Source: Amaurobius ferox
Lineage: Eukaryota > Arthropoda > Arachnida > Araneae > Amaurobiidae
Assembly (NCBI GenBank): GCA_951213105.1
Contig: OX578145.1
Span: forward strand, 11,097,707 to 11,161,706
DNA: 64,000 bases
Direction of reading: 5' to 3'
A program made the position numbers and the translations under genes. Below, in pieces: positions 1 through 10,575 of the stretch. Under the pieces are notes generated by a model. The model ran no database searches, was not told the origin of the DNA, and was given only the letters and a program-made list of their open reading frames with translations. The stretch's first letter is position 1. Every line of letters starts with the position of its first letter.

Positions 1-49
<49 letters not shown>
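1..49. repeat. (GT)n microsatellite inside family A
   Basis: Near-perfect GT/CA dinucleotide run. The same tract occurs at the same internal position in the other A copies, with variable length. Confidence 0.95.
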
Positions 50-835
50 AGTGTGTGAAAGTATGTGTGTGTGTCAGTGAGTATGTGGAGACGATAACTG
101 ACGAACGAATGGACCGATTCGAACCAAATTTGGTACAAAAATCACAATCCGTAAACACTGGAAGTCTATTGTTTTTATATGGAATCGAATGTTCAGAACC
201 CCCCTAAATTTTCAAATGAAATTTTGAAAAAATCGTCAAAAAATCAAATCCGCTAATAAAGTTACGCAAATAGACATTTCTTATGTAATCTTTCATTAGG
301 AAACGATTGGCATAAATTTTAGAACGCTAACATGGACCGTTCTCGAGATATTGTACATTTTTTAAAAAAATTATGAAAAAGTCACATAAAAAAAAAATTC
401 CTATTGAGAAACATGTTCACTTTTCATATGTAATACTATGCGATAAATTGAATGACATCATTCTCGTGGATCTAGCTCGTTCCATTCATGAAAAAATATT
501 CTTTGAATAATACTTTTGTATTTGAACGCCAATAGTCATTTATCTGCTGTAAGAATAACTTTTTTCTTAGTGCATAACGCTTGGCGAGATTTTGGCGACG
601 AATTTGGCGGAATGTCGCCAACTTGGCGACTTTTTTGAAATGTTGCCAAATTAATGAAAATCTCGCCAAATGGATAAAAATGATGCTAAATCAATGAAAA
701 TGACGACTAATTGTAGAAAATTCAATATCTTGGAAAGAATATTAGTATCTACTATAAGAAAAACCTATTTTTTTACTGTAAAAGTAGTAAATTCATTACA
801 TTATATAAGGAAAGTCACGTGTTGCCCACATCAGA
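1..835 (-). repeat. Repeat family A, copy 1 (cut by window edge)
   Basis: This copy shares the whole body seen at 1563-2533 and 58286-59280: a GT microsatellite, a block ending GACGATAACTGACGAACGAA, TTTGGCGA-type motifs at about 585-670, and the terminal signature TTGCCCACATCAGA at about 821-835. The hairpin end lies off the left edge. The strand follows my orientation for the family, with TCTGATGTGGG as 5' and the hairpin as 3'. Frames rich in CV or HT dipeptides here are microsatellite artefacts. Confidence 0.85.
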
Positions 836-1562
836 TTTTTACAAAATGGGCAGTTTAAATAAATATTTGAGGTCTTCCATCAAAGATATACGAGTACATA
901 CATTGCAAGACCATTTATCTTACACCAGCGCCGCCGTAATGATTGTATCAAACGATATCGATGTTTTTTAATATGAAGTTTTAACTCCTTATCTTTACCT
1001 CCATGATTTCATATCTTGTACAATGCTCCAGGAAAAATATAGTATTACGCTTTTAGAATGTAGATGGATTTTTTCGTTTGTTTGTTTTCATATTCCTTTA
1101 CAATTTAATACATAATAATATAGACTGTCCCAGCTTTCTAAGTGAAATTACTATCTTACTAGTAATTTCACTTAAAGTGTGTTCACGTAAGGGTTTTTCT
1201 CGTATTCGGAAAATCGAAAATTTTGGTGTGGGGGTACTTTAGGGCAGTAATAAGAAGTAGAGTGATTTAGGCCATTGGATTTTCCTCCAAGAACTTGTTA
1301 ATCATGTGGCTACAGGCAGAAGAGCTGCCACATTTGGCGAATCTATCTATTACTCCGTACGTTTGGCGTTTGGCATATCTCAAATAACAAGAAATGCTTG
1401 CACAGTGCTTACGAAAATATCTTTTCGGTGTGTATTTTAAGAATCCCGCGAAAACAAAAACTATAGTGCTTGATGGTATTAGAATAGGAAAGGATTTTGT
1501 ACTTCCTCGTTCAGTTTTTGGTTTATTTGGAATAGAAAATTAGCTTTCTAACAAACTTTTTA
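836..1562. other. Intergenic, no gene seen
   Basis: AT-rich sequence with no convincing coding frame. It holds one perfect 13-bp stem: AAGTGAAATTACT at 1140-1152 and its inverse at 1161-1173, with an 8-nt loop. Its role is unknown. Confidence 0.6.
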
Positions 1563-1689
1563 TTACTTTCCTTATATACATAATGTATAAGGAAAGTATT
1601 GTGACGGGGTCGAAAATTCGAAATCGAGTTTTCGACGGGAGAGCACGTTTCAAGCATCCCTGATCACGAATCAAACATTTTTGAAGTGA

Positions 1690-1753
<64 letters not shown>

Positions 1754-2533
1754 TATGTGTGTGTGTCAGTGAGTCTGTGGAGACGATAACTGACGAACGA
1801 ATGGACCGATTCGAACCAAATTTGGTACAAAAATCACAATCTGTAAACACTGGAAGCCTATTGTTTTTATACGTAATCGAATGTTCAGAATCCCCCTAAA
1901 TTTTCGAATAAAATTTTGAAAACATCGTCAAAAAATCAAAACCACTAATAAATTTACGCAAATAAACATTTCTTATGTAATTTTTCATTAGAAAACGATT
2001 GACATAAATTTTAGAATGCTAACAAGAACCGTTTTCGAGATATTGCACATTTTTCAAAAAAATTATTAAAAAGTCATATAAAATGAAAAAAAATATTTCC
2101 TATTGAGAAACATGTTCACTTTTCATATGTAATAACATACGATAAATTGGATGACATCATTCTCGTGGATCTAGCTTGTTCCATTCATGAAAAAAGTTAC
2201 GTTGAGTAATACTTTTGTATTTGAACGCCAATAGTCATTTGCCTGCTGTAAGAACAACTTATTTCTTCATCCATAACGCTTGGCGAGATTTTGGCGACGA
2301 ATTTGGCGGAATGTCGCCAACTTGGCGACTTTTTGAAATGTTGCCAAATTAACGAAAATCCCGCCAAATGGATAAAAATGACGCTAAATCAATGAAAATG
2401 ACAACTAATTGTCGAAAATTCAATATCTTGGAAAGAATATTAGTATCTACTATAAGAAAAACATATTTTTTTACTGTAAAAGTAGTAAATTTATTACATT
2501 ATATAAGGAAAGTCATGTGTTGCCCACATCAGA
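1563..2533 (-). repeat. Repeat family A, copy 2 (full length)
   Basis: Starts with the palindromic hairpin TACTTTCCTTATA / TATAAGGAAAGTA (1564-1598), followed by ACGGGGTCGAAAATTCG, a GT tract (1692-1749), the conserved body, TTTGGCGA motifs (2278-2370), the inner motif TATATAAGGAAAGTCATG and the end CCCACATCAGA. Non-coding. The inner motif is the inverse of a hairpin arm (see the findings on families A and B). Confidence 0.88.
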
Positions 2534-3085
2534 TTTTTTAAAATGTAGAAATATTTTAAATAATATTTCCTTTAATCTGGATTACCTATGACAGAGGTGG
2601 CACATGTGATTTTCTTCTTTTCTTTCTTCATTTTTCCCAAAAGTGTGATTGTTATTTCTACGAAAAATGTCCGCAAATTAAACATTTTTCTTATTTGGAG
2701 GAATTTCTGTCAGATTTTTTAATTAAAGATTTCTTTACTTTATGACCGATTTAAAAAATAGCTTCAACTGTGCCCCATTGGAGGGGCATTTGTTAACATA
2801 CATGGAGCGTAGCGATAAAAATAAATAAAAGTTTTCTGATTTTTAAAAAGTTTTTAATGTAGTGAATTTATAGATACGTGAACTAACATTTATTACAAAA
2901 ATATTTTTGAAAACTGAAGCTAAAATAACATAATTGCGCTTTTTAGCAGAATGTAATTATAAACTTGATCATGTGAAAAAAATTGTACTTTAAATTTTTA
3001 TAGAAAATGAAAAGATATACTGTGAAGAATGACTAAGCGTTTTAAAAAGTGAGGTGACAAATGTATCGCTTTAAACATAAAAAAG
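2534..3085. other. Intergenic, nothing recognised
   Basis: AT-rich sequence with no splice-flanked open frame and no repeat that I can match elsewhere in the window. Confidence 0.5.
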
Positions 3086-3310
3086 TTGGGATCACTAATA
3101 ATTGCCTATTCTGATACTGTTCATGTGTGGGAAGAAGCCGAAAAAGCTTTACGGTTTGAGAAATATTTGAAAAAGAAATATATAATGAAAAAACGTATAT
3201 CAAACACAATTTCAAATTTAAACGATTTTAATGTACTGAAAAATAACATATTAGAGCAAGAGCTACTAGAAAATCATAGACTAAAGACTCAATGTATATT
3301 ACAGAAGTAG
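3086..3310 (+). CDS. Unrecognised 74-residue open frame, doubtful
   Basis: An ATG-to-TAG frame rich in Lys and Glu (EEAEKALRFEKYLKKKY, then NNILEQELLENHRLK) that could form charged helices. I do not recognise the family. There is no signal peptide, clear promoter or neighbouring splice signal. In AT-rich DNA a frame of this length can arise by chance, so I list it only because its composition is less repeat-like than that of most frames nearby. Confidence 0.15.
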   Translation: MGSLIIAYSDTVHVWEEAEKALRFEKYLKKKYIMKKRISNTISNLNDFNVLKNNILEQELLENHRLKTQCILQK

Positions 3311-3376
3311 ACGACATTCCAAATTTAGACTTTCTAGCTACTCAGTTCTTGAATTATACCTCAAAATTTAATATGT

Positions 3377-3930
3377 TCCTATTGCGGGCAGAGCCACCCC
3401 GAGTGGGTCCGGACCCCAAGAAAACAATAGTTCCGGGCTTCATGATAGAAAAGCTGCATGTAGATAGAAAATGTTTTGCATAAATCCAGACCCGGGTCGC
3501 TCAAGCATTACGGGCTCCGGAAAATTTTTCCAGGCTTCCCTCTTTTTGCGTGCCCGAGACGGGATATTCTTAAACGGTTTAAAATCTAAAGAATTAAAAT
3601 ATACAACAAGAGGCCGATCTATTCCGTATTTGGAATTTCTAGCTGTTCCGGTTTCCAAATTATTCGCCCAAAAGTAGTACATTCCTATTGCGGGCCCATG
3701 TTGGTTGTCAGATTAACCCGATAAGGTTCAAAATCCAAAGAATTAAAATGTTCTAAAAAAGCAACGATTTTGATGTTACAATGGCTAATTAATTGAACCT
3801 GATTAGTTAAAGCATTAATAATATAAATCACACTGGCAAACAAACATCCGACCAAGATAAATAAAAGCAACTTACCATGAAGCGTGAAATACAGTTCCCT
3901 TCTATAAATATTATAAGTATGAAGCATCTA
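3377..3930 (-). other. Partly duplicated GC-richer segment with minus-strand open frames
   Basis: The word CCTATTGCGGGC occurs at about 3378 and again at about 3684. On the minus strand two adjacent open frames each carry a FNSLDF(E/K)P(Y/F) motif (near 3590 and 3740), so a short segment was duplicated. The frame reaching 3927 has a hydrophobic run (LLLFILVGCLFASVIYIINA) that could be a membrane segment. I cannot assign a family. It may be the decayed end of a gene or element. Confidence 0.25.
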
Positions 3931-4433
3931 AAACGGCATCAGATATTTTTCAACAGGCGTTTTAAACCAAATTTTGATATTTTATAATCAAATAAATTAT
4001 TAAAACCTGTTAAGCAACATAATTTAGTTGATTTAAACTAGCAACTACAGTATAATCAATAATAAAATATTTATATAATATACTTAAACACAAACAATAT
4101 GAAACTTATTTAGCACTTTGTAAATAAACATAACAGAAATATGTTTGGCTTTTATATTTACAGAGCCATTTGTCGAATAATTCGGTCGCCAAAACGAACC
4201 GTTTGAATAATTTTCCATGTATGCAAATCATTTAAACGAATTTGACCAAAAACTAGTTTCTTTTCTAATAAATAGTAAAGAAGTGCAAATAGTACATCAA
4301 AATATAGGAATTTATCAAAAAATAGCAATATTATATAACTTGCTACAATGCAAATAACAAATTTAGATCAGCCAGGCTGTTTAATAGTGAACTTAATACC
4401 AAAAACTACACAATAACAAAAAAAAAATGAATG
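3931..4433. other. Intergenic, nothing recognised
   Basis: Very AT-rich, with no open frame worth listing. Confidence 0.5.
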
Positions 4434-5388
4434 AATAGATAAAATCAAGGACAAAGCGTTTAAAAAAAAGAAAAAAAAAAAGGTCCTTTATTTAACACAT
4501 CCTAAAAGACGAACAGAACATTATTGAAAACTGCCAGAGCGCTTTCGGACGTATATATGCCCTTCATCAGTGGCTACATGAATTGTAAAAACATGGAATG
4601 TTTATATATAGAGAGATCCGTTTAAAGCAAATTTGCATAAAATATAAAATGGTAAATGAACTTACTAATAATAATACAAGAAATATATACGGAAATTACA
4701 AAACAAGTTTAAACGCTTACGAATTTAAAAATTTTACAAGAAAAGAACCAATACAAATTTTAGAAAAACGTCAAGCATGATATTCCTGAGAATGACGTCA
4801 CAAAAAACGTTTAAGAGATTTGAATTGCATAGAGTCAAGAATGAGTCGCCAAGCATAACTTAGAATTTGAACAGGATCAAAATTACAAATTGATTCACGG
4901 TAAATGTAAATAAACAGGGATTCATAAAGAAGAATACTACGTGGATTGTTACAACGAACCAAAAAAAAAGTTTATTCAAAAACAGGAAGAAATTTATCAT
5001 TAACCACATATTGAGTAAGAGCCGTAGAAAGTTTACCAGATTTGACATCGCGAGCATGTTCTGTTAAACGGATGCCAACAGTACGTTTTGTACTACCAAT
5101 GTAAAATTTATAGTCACCAGCAGGGGATAACAGGGGAACGACATACACCCCAGCAAAGCTTTTAAAGTCATCAAAATTCCCAAGTTCATCGGATCGAATA
5201 CGATTAAATAAAGTGGTAACGTTAAAGTGAGCGGGTTTAAAACCAAATTCATGACAGAAATTAATAAAAGGACGGAAAATCTTAGGATGGTAAGGAACAC
5301 TAGATTTATGGACTAAACGATCTTTAATAGCAACAAGTTTAATATCAAATTGAGTAAATTTAAGGCGAACGTGGGCGAAGATCTTACT
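4434..5388 (-). mobile_element. Penelope-like retroelement, minus-strand 5'-truncated copy
   Basis: This is an inverted copy of the element at 5454-6754, matching it from the outer end (AATAGATAAAATC) inward to GCGAACGTGGGCGAAGATCT. Read on the minus strand it encodes the end of a GIY-YIG endonuclease domain (AGVY, then FYIGSTKRTVGIRLTEHARD), with an in-frame TAA after VNDKFLPVFE, so it is dead. Most of the reverse transcriptase is missing. The hammerhead-like motif lies near its 3' end. GIY-YIG endonucleases fused to a reverse transcriptase are the hallmark of Penelope-like elements. Confidence 0.75.
4533..4574 (-). ncRNA. Hammerhead ribozyme-like motif (minus copy)
   Basis: On the minus strand: GCCA, CTGATGA, a stem II region, GAAA, GCGC, TC, TGGC. 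The conserved core boxes CTGATGA and GAAA are intact and stem I can pair GCCA with TGGC. Stem II has one A-C mismatch relative to the plus copy, so activity is doubtful. Hammerheads are known in Penelope-like elements. Confidence 0.6.
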
Positions 5389-5393
5389 CGTGT

Positions 5394-5453
5394 GTGAAGG
5401 AGATTATTTAAATCACGTTCCCAGACAATCGTGATTTAAATGATCTCCTTCAC
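5394..5453. repeat. 24-bp inverted repeat at the Penelope head-to-head junction
   Basis: The arms GTGAAGGAGATTATTTAAAT... (5394-5417) and its inverse (5430-5453) differ at one position and are separated by 12 nt. It sits exactly between the two inverted Penelope copies. Confidence 0.85.
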
Positions 5454-6297
5454 CTTTTGGATAAAGTTATAATTTTTACCCTTCGATTAATTTTACTGTT
5501 GAGCATGAATCTAACTGTTCCTTGCCTTTCCTATTGTTTTGCTCACCCGTTCTGATTTTGGTTTTCATACTTCCGTTTTTCGTAAATCCACTTTTACTAA
5601 CTCCTGTATCCCCGTAATTCTTTCCATCCTGTATCCTCTAAAAAAGCTTCTTTTAACCCGTATTTTAATCGCGCATTTAATGATGTTTGCTCTTCTATCC
5701 CCGCTTTGACTGATGAAATTAATTTTATTTTTAAACTTGGCCACGAGGCTGCTTATTCTTTTGAATTTATTTATAAGATCTTCACCCACGTTCGCTTTTA
5801 AAATTTACTCAATTTGATACTAAACTTGTTGCTATTAAAGATCGTTTAGTCCATAAATCTAGTGTTCCTTACCATCCTAAGATTTTCCGTCCTTTTATTA
5901 ATTTCTGTCATGAATTTGGTTATATAACCACTAATAATATATATAACCACGGTTATATAACCACGTTAATATTACCACTTTAATTAATCGCATTCGATCC
6001 GATAAACTTGGGAATTTTGTTGACTTTAAAAGTTTTGCTGGAGTGTATGCCGTTCCCCTGTTATCCCCTGCTGGTGACTATACATTTTACATTGGTAGTA
6101 CAAAACGCACTGTTGGCATCCGTTTAACGGAACATGCTCGCGATGTCAAATCTGGTAAATTTTCTACGGCTCTTGCTCAATATGTAGTTAATGATAAATT
6201 TCTTCCAGTGTTTGAAAAAACTTTCCTTTTGGTTCGTTGTAACGATCCACGTAGTATTCTTCTTTATGAACTACCAGTTTATTTATATTTACCGTGA
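5454..6297 (+). pseudogene. Penelope RT-endonuclease C-terminal remnant (GIY-YIG)
   Basis: The intact enzyme would reverse-transcribe element RNA at a nick made by its own endonuclease. What remains is a thumb-like piece, FTVEHESNCSLPFL (about 5492-5533), and a good endonuclease frame at 6043-6297 containing FYIGSTKRTVGIRLTEHA and a later Glu in ILLYE. The GIY-type motif appears as AGVY before 6043. The usual catalytic Tyr, Arg, His and Glu candidates are visible. The two parts are in different frames, and the catalytic YxDD region of the reverse transcriptase is absent. The tail appears shifted after ILLYE compared with the minus copy. Dead relic. Confidence 0.72.
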
Positions 6298-6620
6298 ATC
6301 AATTTATAATTTTGATCCTGTTCAAATATTAAGTTATGCTTAGCGACTCATTCTCGTCTCTATGCAATTCAAACCTCTTAAAAGCTATCTGTGACGTCAT
6401 TCTCAGGAATAGTATCATGCTTGACGTTTTTCTAAAATTTGTATTAGTTCTTTTCTCGTAATATTTTTAAATTCGTAAGCGTTTAAACTTGTTTTGTAAT
6501 TTCCGTGTATATTTCTTGTATTATTTTTAGTAAGTTCATTTACCATTTTATGTTTTATGAAAATTTGCTTTAAACTGGTCTCTCTATATATAAACATTCC
6601 AAGATTTTACTATTCATGTA

Positions 6621-6662
6621 GCCACTGATGAAGGGCGTATATACGTCCGAAAGCGCTCTGGC
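6621..6662 (+). ncRNA. Hammerhead ribozyme-like motif (plus copy)
   Basis: Order: GCCA (6621-6624), CTGATGA (6625-6631), stem II GGGCG-TATATA-CGTCC, GAAA (6649-6652), GCGC loop, TC, TGGC (6659-6662). The expected cleavage is after C6658 in a CTC triplet. Helix III would be a minimal A-T pair closing a GCGC loop, as in the small hammerheads of Penelope-like elements. All core positions are conserved, so it could be active as RNA. Confidence 0.68.
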
Positions 6663-6754
6663 AGTTTTCAATAATGTTCTGTGCGTCTTTTAGGATGTGT
6701 TAAATTAAAGACCTTTTATTTTTTTAAAACGCTTTGTCCTTGATTTTATCTATT

Positions 6755-7314
6755 GAATGCAGACGTGATACCAATCTTGATTAATGAATGAATACATAAC
6801 AATGACATGTTATGGATCCTCCTTTTACTCGTATTTCTGTACAGTTGTAACAGCAGCATGACGAAACCATTTTAACCTCTTTCGAATAGTTAACTTGACA
6901 AACGTCCATTGAAATAACACTGAAATGACAGGAAGAGAAAGAAGTGCGTGCCGGTAATTACGTGGTTTAACGATGGAATATCAAATAAAGGGTTATAGTA
7001 ATTCTACTTGGTATCTCTCCTCTAACGGGGGTACCCTTAGAGGTGAAAATATGGGAACTAGATTGAAATTGTACACTTTTTTTTTAAACTGTGTAACCCT
7101 TGCACCAAGTTTAAGGTCTTATCGATAAGTAAGTATATATGCTTTTCTGCCATTTCGCAAAAATTTTTGAAAAAATTCGATTTTTTCCGAGAGTTTTATC
7201 CAATGCTTGATCCGTGTACCAAATTGCAAGTTTCTATCTATTCGTCAGGTGCCTAAAATGGGTGCGAGAGTCAAGTGGACAGACACACAGAAAGGACATT
7301 TGGCATTTAATATA
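6755..7314. other. Intergenic, nothing recognised
   Basis: No gene seen. The sequence just before the mariner at 7315 resembles repeat D tails (CGTGTACCAAATTGCAAG), so part of it may be an old repeat of that kind. Confidence 0.4.
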
Positions 7315-8052
7315 CAGGGTGATTCAAAACAGATGGGCGAAACATTACGAGGTGGTAGTACACACCAAATCAAGAAATATTCGTCATACTTTACCGGGTA
7401 GGAAATGCAACGTAAAGGTGCTAGTGGGCGCTTAATGGTGAAACCGATTAGGTGAGACGAAAACACAAAAATGACAGAAGTTATAAAATGACATTCAATA
7501 AACAGTAATTACAATAATGGCTGGCCCAAAAGAGCGACTGCCAACCCGAATGCACGTCTCACAGCGGCAATGGGGGGGGGGGGGGAGGTTGGCGAATTCT
7601 CTCGAACAGATCAGGCACGTCGCGCACTTCGCCAGCAGCGGCCGAAATTCTGGTGATGAATTCCTCTTTAGATTCAAGGGGTGAGTCATAGATGAAATTA
7701 TTGAGATATCCCCCCAAGTCAAGACAAGAGAGATCGGATGATCGTGGGGCTATATCGTCTCTAAAGTTGGAGCTGCAAATTCCCGCTGCAAACTGATACG
7801 GCCGTACATTCGGTGTTACAAACATTTGCATAAGGGTTCTTCTTCTTTCCCAGATGAAATATGCATACGTGGTATTCTTCTTCAACCAGAAAATAACAAC
7901 CAGGATGACGCTTTTAAGTTTGCCGAGAGGCCGCTTCCCAACGAGTACGACCTGTAATTCCTTTACGCTTCATTTCCGACCCACGAAAAATGCTTGGTTT
8001 GGTATGTACTACCACCTCGTAAAAATGGGTCCATCTGTTTTAAATTACCTTG
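7315..8052 (-). mobile_element. Internally deleted Tc1/mariner element
   Basis: The ends are inverted repeats: CAGGGTGATTCAAAACAGAT at left and AAGGTAATTTAAAACAGATG as the inverse of the right, followed on both sides by ACGAGGTGGTAGTACA(C/T)ACC. TA dinucleotides flank it (7313-7314 and 8053-8054). Only the C-terminal part of a transposase survives inside. Confidence 0.8.
7495..7885 (-). pseudogene. Tc1/mariner transposase C-terminal fragment
   Basis: The minus-strand frame holds APRSSDLSCLDLGGYLNNF, which matches the region around the third catalytic Asp of Tc1/mariner transposases (usually PRSPDLxPxDFxLWGYLK), followed by a conserved tail ITRISAAAGEVRDVPDLFER. A run of 13 G at about 7569-7581 shifts the frame; beyond it RCETCIRVGSRSFGP continues the family. 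The N-terminal DNA-binding part and the first two catalytic Asp are deleted. Non-functional. Confidence 0.7.
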
Positions 8053-8752
8053 TATATAGACTAGCCGAATACCCGTTAAATATCAACGGTCTCACAATAA
8101 GAAGACCCTGATCAATGTGAATTTTAAAAATAATTAGGGCTTTTCAGTGGATCTTATCGAGCTGTTTCCATCCTAGCAAGAACCTTAGTTTTGATTTTAT
8201 TCAATGTCCCAGCGAAACATCTAATACTTTGAAAATCCGAATTAGGGAGACGGGTCATTTAGTCGCATGTTTACAACCTACAAGATACACTCATCTGTAT
8301 TATAATCTTTAATGGAGCGATGTCATTCTCGGGCGCCAGAATTTATTCTATCCAATCTAACACGTCGGAAAGCACTGCAGCTACGAATAGCATGATCCAA
8401 ATTGCGTTTTCAACATTTTGGAATGAACAATGTGACTATGAAAATAAATCCTAAACTGAGTTATGCCTGGCCATTTACATCCTGGAGAAATCTCTCTGCC
8501 CGTTCAGTTTAATAGTGGTAATAATATATAGCAGTTAGAAAATGCGATTGTTTTTTCACAAATTGGTCACAGTTACATTTTTTAACTCTTGCTACATTGT
8601 CAAAGTTGCTCGAGATGATTTCTTTAATGTAAAATCTAAGTTATGAAATGCGTAAAGTACTTTTTTAATTTCTGATGACTTCAATCTAATATAAAACTTC
8701 CCATAACCTATTGACTAGAGTTCGACAAAGGAATCACGACATTAACAAAAAA
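8053..8752. other. Old repeat material, no gene
   Basis: The stretch around 8300-8520 resembles 10660-10920 (shared GAGTTATGC, AATAAAT and TCTCTGCCCGTTC-like blocks), so both are copies of an old unclassified repeat. The rest is unassigned. Confidence 0.45.
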
Positions 8753-9695
8753 TCTGATGTGGGCAACACATGACTTTCCTTATATAATGCAATGAATTTA
8801 CTACTTTTACAGTTAAAAAAAATGTTATTCTTATAGTAGATACTTATATTCTTTCCAAGATATTAAATTTTCTTCAATGAGTCGTCATTTTCATTGATTT
8901 AGCGTCATTTTTATCCATTTGGCGAGATTTTCGTTAATTTGGCAACATTTCAAAAAGTCGCCAAGTTGGCGACATTCCACCCAATTCGTCGCCAAAATCT
9001 CGCCAAGCATTATGGACGAAGAAATAAGTTATTCTTACAGCAGATAAATGACTATTGGTGTTCAAATACAAAAGTATTACTTAAAGTATCTTTTTTCATG
9101 AATGGAACGATCTAGATCCACGAGAATGTCACCCAATTTATCGCATGGTATTACATATGGAAAGTGAACACGTTTCTCAATAGGAAATATTTTTTTTTAT
9201 TTTATATGACTTTTTGATAATTTTTTTGAAAAATGTGCAATATCTCGAGAATGGTTCATGTTAGCGTTCTAAAATTTATGTCAATCGTATTCTAATGAAA
9301 AATTACATAAGAAATGTCTATTTGCGTAACTTTATTAACGGTTTTGATTTTTTGACGAATTTTTCAAAATTTCACTCGAAAATTTAGGGGGGGCGGGGGT
9401 TCTGAACATTCGATTGCGTATAAAAACAATAGGCTTGCAGTGTTTACGGATTGTGATTTTTGCACCAAATTCCGTTCGAATCGGTCCATTCGTTCGTCAG
9501 TTATCGTCTCCACAGACTCACACACACACACATACTTTCACACACACACACACACACACACACAGACATCACTTCAAAAATGTTTAATTCGTGATCAGAG
9601 ATGCTTGAAACGTGCTCTCCCGTCGAAAACTCGAATTCGAATTTTCGACCCCGTCACAATAATTTCCTTATACATTATGTATATGAGGAAAGTAA
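8753..9695 (+). repeat. Repeat family A, copy 3 (opposite orientation)
   Basis: This copy runs 5' TCTGATGTGGGCAACACATG, inner motif ACTTTCCTTATATAATG, TTTGGCGA block, body, CA tract (9517-9565), CGACCCCGTCACAAT, terminal hairpin (9663-9694). It shows that the family ends are fixed whichever way the element is inserted. Confidence 0.88.
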
Positions 9696-10059
9696 CAATT
9701 ATGGTAGAAAAGTGTAAACAGGTAAGAACGAAAACTTCGTTCTTATGTAAACTATTTTATTCATGACTCGCCATGAGCAGCACCGCGTGCAAATAAAATT
9801 TTCCTTTTTATATATACATATGGAAGCAAAACTGCAAAAAGATCTCTTTTTAGCAAAATATCTATGCATGAACAACTACAACAACTCAACTCAGATGTTA
9901 AGGTAACTGCGCATATATAAATACAATATGGAAATATTAACAAGTAACTTATCTATATAAAAGGGAAAAACGTGTTGTGGATTCTTTAACAGTAGAATAA
10001 GGATACACTATTAAGACGTTAGTATAAAATATATTCAAAACAAATCATCAAAAACAGCT
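9696..10059. other. Intergenic with a TATA-like box
   Basis: CTATATAAAAGGG at about 9953-9965 is a good TATA match about 100 bp upstream of the ATG at 10060. Nothing else is recognised. Confidence 0.3.
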
Positions 10060-10209
10060 ATGAAAAGTAAAAGAAGTAAATCAGCAGATTGTCCTACTGA
10101 GGTAAAAGGAAAGTTTAAAACTTATAAAAAATTACAAGCCAGGCCCAAAACATCACATGTGTTAATCAGTAATAAATATAGAAGCGACGAAACTGGAAAA
10201 GCAACAAGA
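10060..10209 (+). CDS. Unrecognised lysine-rich open frame, possible remnant
   Basis: The frame begins MKSKRSKSADCPTEVKGKFK and stays basic until it runs into a TA microsatellite at about 10208, beyond which the frame (to 10449) is translated repeat. Codon use in the first 50 residues looks less repeat-like than in most frames here, and a TATA-like box lies about 100 bp upstream. I do not recognise the protein. It could be the 5' end of a decayed gene or of a mobile element, or chance. Confidence 0.25.
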
Positions 10210-10233
10210 ATATATATATATATATATATATAC
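10208..10233. repeat. (TA)n microsatellite
   Basis: Alternating TA run, with a second one at about 10317-10333. Confidence 0.9.
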
Positions 10234-10329
10234 ACAACACAGAGAGAGAGAGAAGAAAAGCTGCATATTGGACTCTTTTCAGCTATCTTACAAAAGTGGT
10301 ATTATATATTTAGTATATGTATATATATA

Positions 10330-10575
10330 TATAATATAGCAAAGGGTTTTTTTTTCACGGGCCATTTTGCAAAACAGAAAAAAAAATTGCCGATTTTATT
10401 TTTCAAGGATCCACCACATTTTAAAGATAAGATATTCTACTTGGACTAAGTTGTGTACCAAATTCTTGATCTCTAAGACGTAGAAAAGTATGTTAAAAAT
10501 AACGTCAAAGAAGTTAAAACAGACAGACAGACAATCCTCTGTCATGACGAATTCAATAAAGACTTAAAAAAACAT
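10330..10575 (+). repeat. Repeat D, copy 1
   Basis: It matches 17985-18200: GGCCATTTTGCAAAACAG, AGGATCCACCACATTTT, GTACCAAATTCTTGATCTCT, AAGTATGTTAAAAATAACGT, CAGACAGACAGAC, TCATGACGAATTCAATAAA. Unclassified non-coding repeat. Confidence 0.6.

Larger units (their letters stand above)
5454..6754 (+). mobile_element. Penelope-like retroelement, plus-strand copy
   Basis: It contains the end of a reverse transcriptase (FTVEHESNCSLPFL from about 5492), a linker, a GIY-YIG endonuclease, a 3' untranslated region with a hammerhead-like motif and the terminal GATTTTATCTATT. It is 5'-truncated and frame-broken. A small insertion rich in TATATAACCAC lies at about 5920-5970 relative to the minus copy. 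Together with 4434-5388 it forms a composite inverted repeat of about 2.3 kb. Confidence 0.78.

Noticed and set aside
1693..1899. Open frames made of Cys-Val or His-Thr dipeptides, also at 1-207, 1540-1830, 9440-9766 and 58163-58643
   Set aside because: They are translations of GT/CA microsatellites inside family A copies, open on both strands and not conserved as protein.
4860..5300. Two hydrophobic minus-strand open frames (4860-5057, 5064-5300)
   Set aside because: They are out-of-frame translations of the inverted Penelope endonuclease; the correct frame shows the GIY-YIG domain.
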